From Paenibacillus polygoni (GTDB lineage Bacteria > Bacillota > Bacilli > Paenibacillales > Paenibacillaceae): a stretch of 64,000 bases of DNA. Under the pieces are notes generated by a model. That model was not told the DNA's origin and made no database searches. It saw nothing but the letters and a program-made list of their open reading frames with translations. Where the stretch lies: NCBI RefSeq assembly GCF_030263935.1, contig NZ_CP127162.1, forward strand, positions 1,621,501-1,685,500, read 5' to 3'. Shown here piece by piece: positions 28,100-36,731 of the stretch; position 1 is the stretch's first letter; each line of letters starts with the position of its first letter. A program made the translations under genes and the position numbers.

Positions 28100-28951
28100 T
28101 TATTTGCTGTGTTGTTTTCGGTAACGCAGGGGAGAGGTCCCCGTCAATTTTTTAAAAGTCTTATTAAAATGATTGATATGTTCAAATCCCGTTTGCTCTG
28201 CAATCGACTGTACTTTATCACGTGTTTCAGCAAGTCTTTTCTGAGCTTCGCGGATGCGAACGACTTGTAAATATTCTTTGAAATGGAACCCCGTTAACTT
28301 GGAAAAGATTCGGCTTAGATAAGAAGGACTAATATAAAATTGCCGTGCGAGCTGCTCGAGTGTCAGCGGCTGTGCATAATGTTCATTCATATAATTAGCA
28401 ATTTCGGATACCTTGGCATGCATGGGATTTCTGTCTTCGATCATGACTTTCTTAGTCTGGTCACTATGAAGATGGCGATCGAGATGGATCAGCAGCTCCG
28501 TAAGTAATGAACGAACATAAGCTACATAGTGAAGGGGCTGCTCCCTGCATTCCTTTAGCATTTGCCGCAAAAGGTGTTCAATGAAAGGTTGTTCCTTCAA
28601 GGTAAATCTTATAAGAAGGGATTCACGAAAGGGAAGCTCCACTCCAGTACGAGGATTACCCTCCGTAAAGAATTGATGTGAGAAACTGACAAGTACACGC
28701 TCGAATTCTGGCACATCCGAACTTGCTGTGGAATGAAAATCATCTGGATTGACGACCATCATATCACCCTTTCGGGCAGTATAGACGGAACCATTCATAA
28801 AATATACTCTTTCCCCATCGAGTAAATAGTAGAGCTCATAATAAGGATGGCTATGAGGTCGCTTCATTGCGGAAACCCCGCTTTTTTTCATCAATTGAAT
28901 CGAAAAGGCGTGTTCGCCGATGATATGTTTTGGTTCGGTACGATCACTCAT
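28100..28951 (-). CDS. AraC family transcriptional regulator
   Basis: The 283-residue protein has an N-terminal cupin-like sensing half (HPYYELYYLLDGE near 36; MVVNPDDFH near 68) and a C-terminal AraC DNA-binding half with two helix-turn-helix units (LEQLARQFYISPSYLSRIF near 199 and VQSIAEQTGFEHINHFNKTF near 247). It is transcribed away from the CE8 gene, sharing its upstream region, and is most likely the local regulator of the pectin genes, sensing a sugar acid or oligosaccharide. GGGAGG precedes its ATG. Confidence 0.88.
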   Translation of the reverse strand: MSDRTEPKHIIGEHAFSIQLMKKSGVSAMKRPHSHPYYELYYLLDGERVYFMNGSVYTARKGDMMVVNPDDFHSTASSDVPEFERVLVSFSHQFFTEGNPRTGVELPFRESLLIRFTLKEQPFIEHLLRQMLKECREQPLHYVAYVRSLLTELLIHLDRHLHSDQTKKVMIEDRNPMHAKVSEIANYMNEHYAQPLTLEQLARQFYISPSYLSRIFSKLTGFHFKEYLQVVRIREAQKRLAETRDKVQSIAEQTGFEHINHFNKTFKKLTGTSPLRYRKQHSK

Positions 28952-29038
28952 GAGGATATCCCTCCCTAGGAGAATAAGTAGAAGAATGATAAATAACCCG
29001 GATTATTACTCGTAAATTAGAACGATTATACACAATAA

Positions 29039-29052
29039 TGTAAACGTTAACA
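29039..29052. promoter_or_regulatory. Catabolite-responsive element (cre)
   Basis: TGTAAACGTTAACA fits the 14-base cre consensus TGNAARCGNWWWCA at every position. It lies 25 bases before the CE8 start codon, so CcpA binding here would block transcription of the CE8-GH105 pair when preferred sugars are present. Confidence 0.75.
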
Positions 29053-29077
29053 ATAGAGAGGAGAGGTTGTTTAAATC

Positions 29078-29992
29078 ATGGATAATAAGCAGATCATCGT
29101 TGTTTCCCAGCAAGGAACAGGAGACTTTGTAACGGTACAGGAGGCTGTGGATTCGGTGGGGAATGAACCTGTGGTGATTTTAGTCGAGCCAGGAATCTAT
29201 AAAGAAAAAATGGTTATCCATAAAAATTTGCCGCCTATCACTTTACTAGGAAAAGATCAGAAAAATACCATTCTTACTTACGATGATAATGCACATACCC
29301 TAGGGGATGATGGAAGTCCAATCGGTACTTTTCGAAGTGCCAGTCTGTTTATTTATGCGCCTGACTTCATGATGGAGAATATGACGATTGTAAACAGTTC
29401 AGGTCCAGGAACGGGTCAGGCGGTTGCCGCATTTGTAGATGCGGATCGGGCTTTGTTCAGAAATGTGCGGTTTTTGGGGGATCAAGATACGCTGTATACG
29501 GGCCCTGGAAGACAATATTATGACCAATGTTATATTGAGGGAGATGTCGATTTTATTTTTGGGCCAGCAACAGCAGTATTTGATCATTGTCATATCCACT
29601 GTAAACGAAAAGGCGGATACATTACCGCTGCATCCACACCGGAGAACGAGGAACATGGATACATTTTTCTTGATTGCAAGGTTACAGGAGACGCTGGGGT
29701 AGAGAAGGTGTATTTGGGGAGACCCTGGAGACCTTATGCGAAGGTTACCTGGGTCCGAACAAATATGGATGCGTCCGTTCATCCTTCAGGTTGGCATAAT
29801 TGGGGGGATCTGGAGAAAGAAAAAACATCCAGATATTCAGAATATGGATCTTATGGGCTCGGCGCAAATGACATGGAGCGGGTGACCTGGGCGCAGCTCA
29901 TAAGCAAGGAAGAAGCAAGCAAACTCACACCTGATATTGTCTTGGGAGGCCTAGATCAGTGGCAGCCAGCAAAGCGTTCCGCAAGGGTGTAG
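29078..29992 (+). CDS. Pectin methylesterase (CE8), cytoplasmic
   Basis: The 304-residue beta-helix protein has all CE8 motifs: GQAVA (Gln114), DQDTLY (Gln136, acid/base Asp137), DVDFIFG (nucleophile Asp158) and LGRPW (Arg215, Trp217). It removes methyl esters from galacturonate units, releasing methanol. It starts without a signal peptide and is therefore expected in the cytoplasm, acting on imported methylated oligogalacturonides. Most pectinesterases are secreted. The ribosome site GAGGAGAGG is upstream and the GH105 gene begins 12 bases after its stop. Confidence 0.9.
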   Translation: MDNKQIIVVSQQGTGDFVTVQEAVDSVGNEPVVILVEPGIYKEKMVIHKNLPPITLLGKDQKNTILTYDDNAHTLGDDGSPIGTFRSASLFIYAPDFMMENMTIVNSSGPGTGQAVAAFVDADRALFRNVRFLGDQDTLYTGPGRQYYDQCYIEGDVDFIFGPATAVFDHCHIHCKRKGGYITAASTPENEEHGYIFLDCKVTGDAGVEKVYLGRPWRPYAKVTWVRTNMDASVHPSGWHNWGDLEKEKTSRYSEYGSYGLGANDMERVTWAQLISKEEASKLTPDIVLGGLDQWQPAKRSARV

Positions 29993-30004
29993 GAGGGGAG
30001 GCGA

Positions 30005-31105
30005 ATGGATAATCTCGCGATGCGGCTAGTGACACAGTGGATCAAGAACTATCCGATGTTGATTCATTGTACCTGGGTTTCTGATCGTTGGCACTACGAA
30101 CAAGGTTGCTTGTTGAAAGGAATCCATGATGTTTACATGCATACGGGAGAGAACGACCTGTTGGAATATATACGGACGAATATGGACCGTTATGTAGAGA
30201 ATGATGGGAATATCCGTACTTACCGGGAGCAGGATTACAATTTGGATCAAATCAATAATGGGAAGATGCTGCTTCAGCTTTATCGGTACACTGGAAAAGA
30301 AAAATATGCGTTGGCTGCAAAAAAGCTAATCGCACAAATGAACAATCAGCCGCGTACAAAATCCGGTGGATTCTGGCATAAAAAAATCTATCCTCACCAG
30401 ATGTGGCTTGATGGTCATTACATGGCGATGCCCTTTCTAGCCGAGTACGGAATTATGTTTGGAGAGGGACATTATATTGATGAAGCAGTACGGCAATTAC
30501 TGCTTATGGAGGACAAAGCACGTGATTCACAGACCGGACTTTTATATCATGGATGGGATGAGAGTCGAGGTCAGAGGTGGTCAAACCCTGTTACTGGGCA
30601 ATCTCCGCAGATTTGGGGGAGGGGGATGGGCTGGTTTGCTATGGCTCTTGTGGATACATTGCCTTTTCTTGAGGGACATGTAGGACGAGAAAAGGTAGCG
30701 GCTATGCTTCAACGTTGTTCCGAGGCAGTTCTTAACGTACAAGATACTCAGACTGGTTTATGGTATCAAGTCATGAATCATGGCACTCGGCAAGGGAATT
30801 TCCTGGAGGCTTCAGCCTCTTCTATGTTCACCTATACTTTAAAGAAAGGAAATACACTTGGAATACTAGGTCCGGAGATGGCTGAGGCTGCTAAGCGTGC
30901 TTATCAGGGAATTATAAATAACTTCTTGTACAAGGACCGTGAGGGTATGCTTTCTGTTAAACAGAACTGCAAAGTGGCAGGTCTTGGAGGAAATCCTTAT
31001 CGGGATGGATCGTATACCTATTATGTTTCAGAGCCTATTGTAGAAGATGATCTTAAATCGCTGGGGGCTTGCATCATGGCTCTTAGTGCGGTTGAATATC
31101 TGTAG
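30005..31105 (+). CDS. Unsaturated rhamnogalacturonyl / glucuronyl hydrolase, GH105
   Basis: The 366-residue (alpha/alpha)6 barrel protein matches GH105 (YteR/YesR type), with likely catalytic Asp81 (NLDQINNGK) and Asp136 (QMWLDGHYM). It removes the 4,5-unsaturated uronic acid that lyases leave on the non-reducing end of oligosaccharides. No signal peptide is present. Ribosome site GGAGGGGAGG lies just before the ATG, and the gene is in an operon with CE8. This completes the intracellular end of the pectin pathway seen here. Genes for converting the released keto-sugar acids are not in the window. Confidence 0.9.
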   Translation: MDNLAMRLVTQWIKNYPMLIHCTWVSDRWHYEQGCLLKGIHDVYMHTGENDLLEYIRTNMDRYVENDGNIRTYREQDYNLDQINNGKMLLQLYRYTGKEKYALAAKKLIAQMNNQPRTKSGGFWHKKIYPHQMWLDGHYMAMPFLAEYGIMFGEGHYIDEAVRQLLLMEDKARDSQTGLLYHGWDESRGQRWSNPVTGQSPQIWGRGMGWFAMALVDTLPFLEGHVGREKVAAMLQRCSEAVLNVQDTQTGLWYQVMNHGTRQGNFLEASASSMFTYTLKKGNTLGILGPEMAEAAKRAYQGIINNFLYKDREGMLSVKQNCKVAGLGGNPYRDGSYTYYVSEPIVEDDLKSLGACIMALSAVEYL

Positions 31106-31143
31106 GTCGTGCACCGTGGGAAGAATTAGGTTTTTGTGAAAAT

Positions 31144-31200
31144 AAAAGACAGGATCATGGAGTTTACCTGAGGTAAAGTTCCAGTGATCCTGTCTTCTTT
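31144..31200. terminator. Bidirectional terminator
   Basis: A long stem (AAAAGACAGGATCA with TGATCCTGTCTTCTTTT, and an inner TTTACC/GGTAAA) lies between the convergent GH105 and MFS genes and has A-run and T-run flanks. It can stop both transcripts. Confidence 0.85.
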
Positions 31201-31231
31201 TATATCCAAGTGTGAAGGAAAATGAAATTCC

Positions 31232-32692
31232 TTAATGATTCAGTACCTGATCTTTATTTTTGTGAAAGGCAATGGTTACAGAAGTAAGCAATAGGATTAC
31301 TCCCGTAAATAAGAATCCTCCGATAATACTGAGAGACAGCCATCCTAATACGGAAGAACCGGCGACTACACCTAGAGAGAAGAAGGCGTAAAAGTAACCG
31401 TAAGCTTTGCCTCGCAGTTCCGCTGTGGTAGCTCTAATGAGCATGGTATTAATAGATGGGAACAAGAGTGCAAAACCGATTCCGTATAGACCAAGTACGA
31501 TGTAAAGGGCGAGTGTCGTTGTTGATTGGCTGATCAGCATTTGACTAATTCCAAGCAGACCCATTCCAATTGCCATCGTTACCGATGGAGCAACACGATC
31601 GAAAATACGATTCGTAGGAAGGACAAACATGAGAACAGCAATAATCCCGAACGTACTAAGCAGCGTGCCGCTTAATCTCGAATCATATCCAAGCGTTTGA
31701 ACATGCAGGGGTAGTAAATAAGCAATTACGCCTTGAGAGAACATTAAGAAAAATGCTCCGCAATAGGCTTTAATCACCCCTATATTAAAGAACGATCCAG
31801 CGGATGTGTGGACGTTAACCTCTTTTTCTGTCTTAGACACTTTATATTTACGAAGAAAGATAGCAGATAATACGGCTAGAATGAGTCCCAATACGGCTAT
31901 ACAAGTAAAAACGAAAGGGACTGAGGTTTTACTTGCCATAATTCCGCTGAAAGCAGGTCCGATAATCGCAGCTAGCCCTACAAAGGTGCCGGTGAATGCA
32001 ACTTTTTTACCTTGTTCATTATTGATCGTTGTATTTGCAGAGAAGGTGAACGCAGCAGGAACAATGAGTCCAGCCACAAAACCATGAAAAATACGTACAA
32101 TGATCAGAAACGCAGGTGATTCGACAAAATAATATAGCAGCAATGTACAGCTTGTTAATACTAATCCGGCCATCAGTAACTTAAAAGGTCCGATCTTATC
32201 GGTCAGAATACCTGATAAGACATTGCCCGCTGTATTGGTTAATGAATATAGTCCTACCACAAAGCCTACAATAAATGTGCTTGCCCCAACGGAAGCTGCA
32301 AATGTGCTCATAACGGGCAGTTGTGCAAATAAATCGATAAAAGAGAAGAACACAATACTATATACAATCAGGGCAGGATTAAAAGGTTTCATCTTGTATT
32401 TAGTTACAGCTTTCTTCAGCTTAAAATCAAATACAAAATTGCCAAATGGAATAAAGGCGACAATGAATGCTGCAGCTGACCACCATAAGCTCCAATTGAC
32501 CCGAATAGCAGCATAAAGGATCGCAAGAGCATATAGGCAGAAGACAGCACCGTGAATACTACCCATGACCGAAACTGCTGCATCGATGCCGAGGGCATAC
32601 TTCATTGGCATGGCGATACATAACAAGAATAAAAATGAAAAACCATCTAATAGGCCTGTAATACGCAGAAAATTAATTGGATGTGTACGCAA
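31232..32692 (-). CDS. MFS transporter with DUF3817-like N-terminal extension
   Basis: TTG start, with TAGGAG eight bases upstream. The 486-residue protein has about 95 N-terminal residues with three hydrophobic segments and the pattern GLLDGFSFLFLL, AMPMKY, GSIHG and FIPFGNFVFD, which is the layout of DUF3817 integral membrane proteins. A 12-span MFS domain follows (about 105-480). Stand-alone DUF3817 proteins and stand-alone MFS proteins are both common. The fused form makes about 15 spans. Substrate is unknown, probably a drug or metabolite exporter. It is divergent from tyrS. Confidence 0.8.
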   Translation of the reverse strand: MRTHPINFLRITGLLDGFSFLFLLCIAMPMKYALGIDAAVSVMGSIHGAVFCLYALAILYAAIRVNWSLWWSAAAFIVAFIPFGNFVFDFKLKKAVTKYKMKPFNPALIVYSIVFFSFIDLFAQLPVMSTFAASVGASTFIVGFVVGLYSLTNTAGNVLSGILTDKIGPFKLLMAGLVLTSCTLLLYYFVESPAFLIIVRIFHGFVAGLIVPAAFTFSANTTINNEQGKKVAFTGTFVGLAAIIGPAFSGIMASKTSVPFVFTCIAVLGLILAVLSAIFLRKYKVSKTEKEVNVHTSAGSFFNIGVIKAYCGAFFLMFSQGVIAYLLPLHVQTLGYDSRLSGTLLSTFGIIAVLMFVLPTNRIFDRVAPSVTMAIGMGLLGISQMLISQSTTTLALYIVLGLYGIGFALLFPSINTMLIRATTAELRGKAYGYFYAFFSLGVVAGSSVLGWLSLSIIGGFLFTGVILLLTSVTIAFHKNKDQVLNH

Positions 32693-32825
32693 TTCTTTTG
32701 CTCCTAATGAAATTTTTGAACATATAAATTCATTCTAACATTCTCATGGACGATAAAAAATGGGATGACAAAGTAAATTATAACGTTATTGTGAAAATTA
32801 TCGATTTACACCCTAACCTCAATGG

Positions 32826-32854
32826 TTGACATCAAAAAATTATTTCTCTATACT
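32826..32854 (+). promoter_or_regulatory. SigA promoter of tyrS
   Basis: TTGACA (32826-32831), a 17-base spacer and TATACT (32849-32854) form an almost perfect vegetative promoter. The T-box leader starts a few bases downstream. Confidence 0.85.
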
Positions 32855-32861
32855 GTCAATA

Positions 32862-33133
32862 ATCTTATATATGATATACGTTGAAAGAGCCCAGTAGCAG
32901 CTTAGTCCCTGTTCTAGAAAGCCGGGGGTTGATGGAACCCGGTACACACTAAGATCGCGAATTACACTCTGGAGTATCTCGGGTAATGCCGAGCGGAAGT
33001 GGCGAACGATACCTCGTGATAAAAGCGGCATAAATGGCACATATGATGTGTGGCGTTCATTTATGCAATCTGGGTGGTACCACGGTTGTTCAATCGTCCC
33101 TATGTCTACAATAGACATAGGGACGATTTTTTT
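32862..33133 (+). promoter_or_regulatory. T-box leader (tyrosine-specific)
   Basis: The leader has a Stem I base (AAGAG with CTCT), the AGTA motif on its 5' side (32893-32896), and a likely specifier codon TAC (Tyr) at 32963-32965 on the 3' side. The conserved T-box sequence TGGGTGGTACCACGG is at 33071-33085, and a strong terminator (33095-33125 plus T run) follows. The TGGT in the T-box bulge pairs with the ACCA end of tRNA-Tyr. When uncharged tRNA-Tyr binds, the antiterminator forms and tyrS is expressed. The start of the feature is set from the promoter. Confidence 0.92.
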
Positions 33134-33200
33134 TATATTTGCCGTGCTGGTCTATCTCTAATTATAAGAAAACTTACGAACCTAAAGGAGTGTTATCACT

Positions 33201-34460
33201 GTGAATATTATTGATGAACTGGAATGGCGGGACGCCATTAATCAACAAACGGATGCGGAAGGTCTTAGGGAATTAACGAGCCAAAAGTCAATATCTCTGT
33301 ACTGCGGTGTAGATCCAACCGGCGATAGTATGCATATTGGTCACTTGATTCCCTTCATGGTACTCAAACGATTCCAACTAGCCGGGCATCGTCCGGTGAT
33401 TCTGATCGGCGGGGCTACGGGAACCATTGGAGATCCAAGTGGGCGTCAATCAGAACGTTCACTGCAAACACTCGAAGAAGTACAAGCGAACGTGGATGCA
33501 CTCACGAACCAAATGAAAAAACTGTTTATTACAGAAGGCGATAACCAAATTCGCATGGTTAATAACTATGACTGGACCCATAAGATTAATGTCATTGAAT
33601 TCTTGCGCGACTATGGTAAAAACTTTAGCCTCAATTCCATGCTTGCTAAGGATGTGGTAGCAAGCAGACTCGAAAGTGGTATTTCCTTTACCGAGTTTTC
33701 TTACCAAATTCTGCAGTCTCTGGACTTCTTGCATTTGTACCAGAACGAAGATGTTCAGCTGCAAATCGGCGGTTCTGATCAGTGGGGTAACATTACAAGC
33801 GGTCTAGATCTGATCCGGAAAAAAGAAGGAGCAGAAGCAAAAGCATTCGGTCTGACAATTCCGCTGATGCTGAAAGCAGATGGAACGAAATTCGGTAAAT
33901 CAGCGGGTGGTTCGATCTGGCTCGATCCGAAGAAAACAACTCCATTTGAGTTCTACCAATTCTGGGCTAACACGGATGATCGCGATGTTGTGAAATATTT
34001 GAAGTACTTTACCTTCCTCTCCAAAGAAGAAATTGACGGGCTGGCTGAAAAAGTAGAGACAGAACCGCATAAGCGGGAAGCTCAGAAGAAGCTTGCTGAA
34101 GAAATGACAAGATTTGTACATGGCGAAGAAATGCTTGAGCAAGCGCTTCGTATTACAGCAGCACTCTTCAGCGGCGATATTAAATCCCTTACGGCAGATG
34201 AAATTGAGCAAGGGTTTAAAGAAATGCCAACCTTTGAAGCAACGAATGAATCGAAAAATATTGTAGACTGGCTTGTTGATCTAGGAATCGAGCCATCTAA
34301 GCGTCAAGCACGCGAAGATATTACAAAAGGTGCAATTTCGATGAATGGTGAGCGAGTTACGGATGTAAACTTTGAAGTGACAGCAAGTGAGGCCATTGGC
34401 GGTCGATTTATCATTATTCGTAAAGGTAAGAAAAACTACAGCTTGGTGAAAATGTCCTAG
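33201..34460 (+). CDS. tyrS: Tyrosyl-tRNA synthetase
   Basis: GTG start with AAAGGAG at 33184-33190. The 419-residue protein is class I TyrRS: the HIGH-like MHIGHL near residue 41, the KMSKS-like KFGKS near residue 231, tyrosine-pocket sequence YQILQSLDFLHLY, GGSDQWGN, and a C-terminal S4-type RNA-binding domain (about 350-419). It charges tRNA-Tyr in the cytoplasm. Expression is under the tyrosine T-box just upstream, which agrees with the specifier. Confidence 0.96.
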   Translation: MNIIDELEWRDAINQQTDAEGLRELTSQKSISLYCGVDPTGDSMHIGHLIPFMVLKRFQLAGHRPVILIGGATGTIGDPSGRQSERSLQTLEEVQANVDALTNQMKKLFITEGDNQIRMVNNYDWTHKINVIEFLRDYGKNFSLNSMLAKDVVASRLESGISFTEFSYQILQSLDFLHLYQNEDVQLQIGGSDQWGNITSGLDLIRKKEGAEAKAFGLTIPLMLKADGTKFGKSAGGSIWLDPKKTTPFEFYQFWANTDDRDVVKYLKYFTFLSKEEIDGLAEKVETEPHKREAQKKLAEEMTRFVHGEEMLEQALRITAALFSGDIKSLTADEIEQGFKEMPTFEATNESKNIVDWLVDLGIEPSKRQAREDITKGAISMNGERVTDVNFEVTASEAIGGRFIIIRKGKKNYSLVKMS

Positions 34461-34532
34461 TAGACAGTGAAACCACAGCAGGGCTGCAGTATTTCTGCAC
34501 TAGGTAACTAAGTTCATTATCATTACAATCAT

Positions 34533-34570
34533 AAACTGCGGGACACTAATACGTGTTCCGCGGTTTTATA
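34533..34570 (+). terminator. Terminator after tyrS
   Basis: Arms AAACTGCGGGACAC and GTGTTCCGCGGTTT pair around TAATAC and lead into TTTTAT. Confidence 0.75.
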
Positions 34571-34641
34571 ACATCTAACATCTAACTAGGTAGATCTGCC
34601 CGTTCAATGTAAGATCTAGGTAAGAAAATAATAGATTTATA

Positions 34642-34670
34642 TTGCAAAATTAAATTTCATATGTTAATAT
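34642..34670 (+). promoter_or_regulatory. Promoter of tRNA-Lys gene
   Basis: TTGCAA, a 17-base spacer and TAATAT lie 36 bases before the tRNA. Confidence 0.6.
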
Positions 34671-34705
34671 AGACACATTGATTGATTTTTACATGAAAAA
34701 GTCAT

Positions 34706-34778
<73 letters not shown>

Positions 34779-34814
34779 TCCTAGCTAAAGATGGCCGAGT
34801 ATTCGCCATCTCAG

Positions 34815-34865
34815 GACTGTAGATATACTAGTTTAAATTACTAGTCTATCTGCAGTCTTTTTTTA
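34815..34865 (+). terminator. Terminator after tRNA-Lys
   Basis: A long stem (GACTGTAGATA with TATCTGCAGTC and inner ACTAGT/ACTAGT) is followed by eight T residues. Confidence 0.85.
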
Positions 34866-35024
34866 TTTTTATATGTATTAGTGCTCATATTATATTTTCG
34901 AACATTCCTTATTTCCTTCTGATGACTAGGTAATAAGGTGAAGGATCTAGCTGAATTTAGGGTAAAGGAGATAGAGAACGAATTTATCTGCTTTACAATA
35001 AATACGGATAGGTGGTGTTTTGTC

Positions 35025-36254
35025 ATGACAGTCATTCATGGAAATCAATTTATGGAACTTACCTTCCTTGAGAAACATATTTTAGACACTGTTGATTTTT
35101 ATGCTGAGCATACAGAAGATGAAATTAACGGAGGTTATTTTAACACGTATTTGGATGATGCAGCGGTACCTGATGCTGAGATTAGATCGCTTGTTGGAAC
35201 AGCTCGTTTGATTTACATTTATAGCTCTGCGGCTATTTTAACGGGTTCGAATAAATACCGTGATTTGGCGAAGCGTGGTTTAAACTACTTAGAAGAAATA
35301 CACCGTGATAAAGAATATGGCGGATATTATTGGAAAGTGAAAGGGCACAGAGTAGAGGATAACAGGAAAATGGCATATGGACATGCTTTTGCTCTTTTGG
35401 CTGCTGCTTCTGCCTATAAAGCGGAGATTGTCGAAGCAAAACCGATGATAGAGTATATATACGAAATACTTGGAGAACACTTCTGGCGTGAGGAAGACGG
35501 ACTTTATGTGGATGAAATAACGGCAGATTGGTCGCTAACGTCTTCCTATCGCGGACAGAATGCAAACATGCATCTGTGTGAAGCAATGATGGCAGCTTTT
35601 GAAGCCACAGGGGACGGTAAATATGATGAACGAGCTAGAACGATAGCACATTCGGTGATGTTTAAGTTGCTTCCTCAGTCCGGGACAGAAATGTTATGGG
35701 AACACTACGATGAGAACTGGAAGATTGACTGGGATTATGAAAAAGGAAATACAAAAAATGAATTCCGTCCCTATGGATTTGTGGTTGGACACTCGATTGA
35801 GTGGAGTAAACTGTTGCAACTGCTAGATCGACATCAGCCGGAAGAGTGGCTGTTTCCAAGAGCAGAAGCTCTTTTCCGGCATGCAACAAATAAGGGAGTC
35901 GATCGAAAATATGGAGGCATTGTATACGCCGTTTCTCCCGATAACAAGTCCGTTATTGATAATGATAAACTGTACTGGGTGCAGACAGAGGCTCTAGGAG
36001 CTGCTGCCTTATTTGCAGCGAGAACGGACTCAGCGGAATATAAAGAATTCTATATTTCTTTATTTGACTACTGCTTTACACATTTTGTCGATCATGAGCA
36101 TGGGGGATGGTATGAGCAGCTTGATCGTCGGAACGCTTTGTATAGTAACTTGAAAAGTCCATCTCCTAAGGCGGATTACCATCCGGTTACGAATGCAATG
36201 ACTGCTATGCTCGCATTTGGAGGCGCAGCAATGAAATCAAAACTAAAGATGTAA
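35025..36254 (+). CDS. AGE family sugar epimerase/isomerase
   Basis: I prefer the ATG at 35025 because the upstream 29 codons lack family-like sequence and GGTGG lies about 10 bases before it. The 409-residue (alpha/alpha)6 barrel shows the AGE family pattern: GGYFNTY near 35, RMAYGHAF-like KMAYGHAFAL, NANMHLCEA, RPYGFVVGHSIEW and a C-terminal HPVTNAMTAML. Members are N-acylglucosamine 2-epimerases, mannose isomerases (YihS) and cellobiose 2-epimerases. The exact sugar cannot be assigned here. The protein is cytoplasmic and stands alone. Confidence 0.8.
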   Translation: MTVIHGNQFMELTFLEKHILDTVDFYAEHTEDEINGGYFNTYLDDAAVPDAEIRSLVGTARLIYIYSSAAILTGSNKYRDLAKRGLNYLEEIHRDKEYGGYYWKVKGHRVEDNRKMAYGHAFALLAAASAYKAEIVEAKPMIEYIYEILGEHFWREEDGLYVDEITADWSLTSSYRGQNANMHLCEAMMAAFEATGDGKYDERARTIAHSVMFKLLPQSGTEMLWEHYDENWKIDWDYEKGNTKNEFRPYGFVVGHSIEWSKLLQLLDRHQPEEWLFPRAEALFRHATNKGVDRKYGGIVYAVSPDNKSVIDNDKLYWVQTEALGAAALFAARTDSAEYKEFYISLFDYCFTHFVDHEHGGWYEQLDRRNALYSNLKSPSPKADYHPVTNAMTAMLAFGGAAMKSKLKM

Positions 36255-36275
36255 TCGTAATGTAAAGAATTCATG

Positions 36276-36635
36276 CTATATCTGTCCTTCTAATTTGTCT
36301 ACGTACAATTTAGCAGTCATAAGATCCATATCTTTCGCTTCTCTGAGCTTTTTAATAGCAGCTATTTTTTGACCTTTTTGGATCATGAACAGCAGCTGTT
36401 CATCAAGTGCAGTCCCCTTTATTTCTTCAGATGTCGTGTTAAAAGAGGCAGCTTGACCTTGATTCCGATCAGAAACAGAGGAGCAGGGTGTAAAATCGGC
36501 CCGAGCTGTTTGATTTCTGATAAGATCAAGTTCAAGCTGAATTTCTTTAATTTGGCGTTTTACTTTCATTACGATAAGCAGCAGGATACAAGATAAAATA
36601 ACCGCAAGTGTGGCAATGAGTTCTGTAGGTTCCAT
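36276..36635 (-). CDS. Membrane-anchored small protein with L7/L12-C-like domain
   Basis: The 119-residue protein has one N-terminal membrane span (about 7-24), a Lys-rich helix, a polar linker and a C-terminal segment (about 82-117: LLFMIQKGQKIAAIKKLRE...DLMTAKLYVDKL) that follows the alpha-helical pattern of the ribosomal protein L7/L12 C-terminal domain. In L12 this domain recruits translation factors. Here its role is unknown. AAGGAG precedes the ATG. It is convergent to the epimerase gene and stands alone. Confidence 0.7.
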   Translation of the reverse strand: MEPTELIATLAVILSCILLLIVMKVKRQIKEIQLELDLIRNQTARADFTPCSSVSDRNQGQAASFNTTSEEIKGTALDEQLLFMIQKGQKIAAIKKLREAKDMDLMTAKLYVDKLEGQI

Positions 36636-36731
36636 CTTCTCTCTGGTTCTCCTTTCTTATGTAGTACTAGCCAGTTCAAGACTAGAAGGAGATTTCTTAT
36701 AAGAGAGTATATCATATAGGTTTAATGGAGG

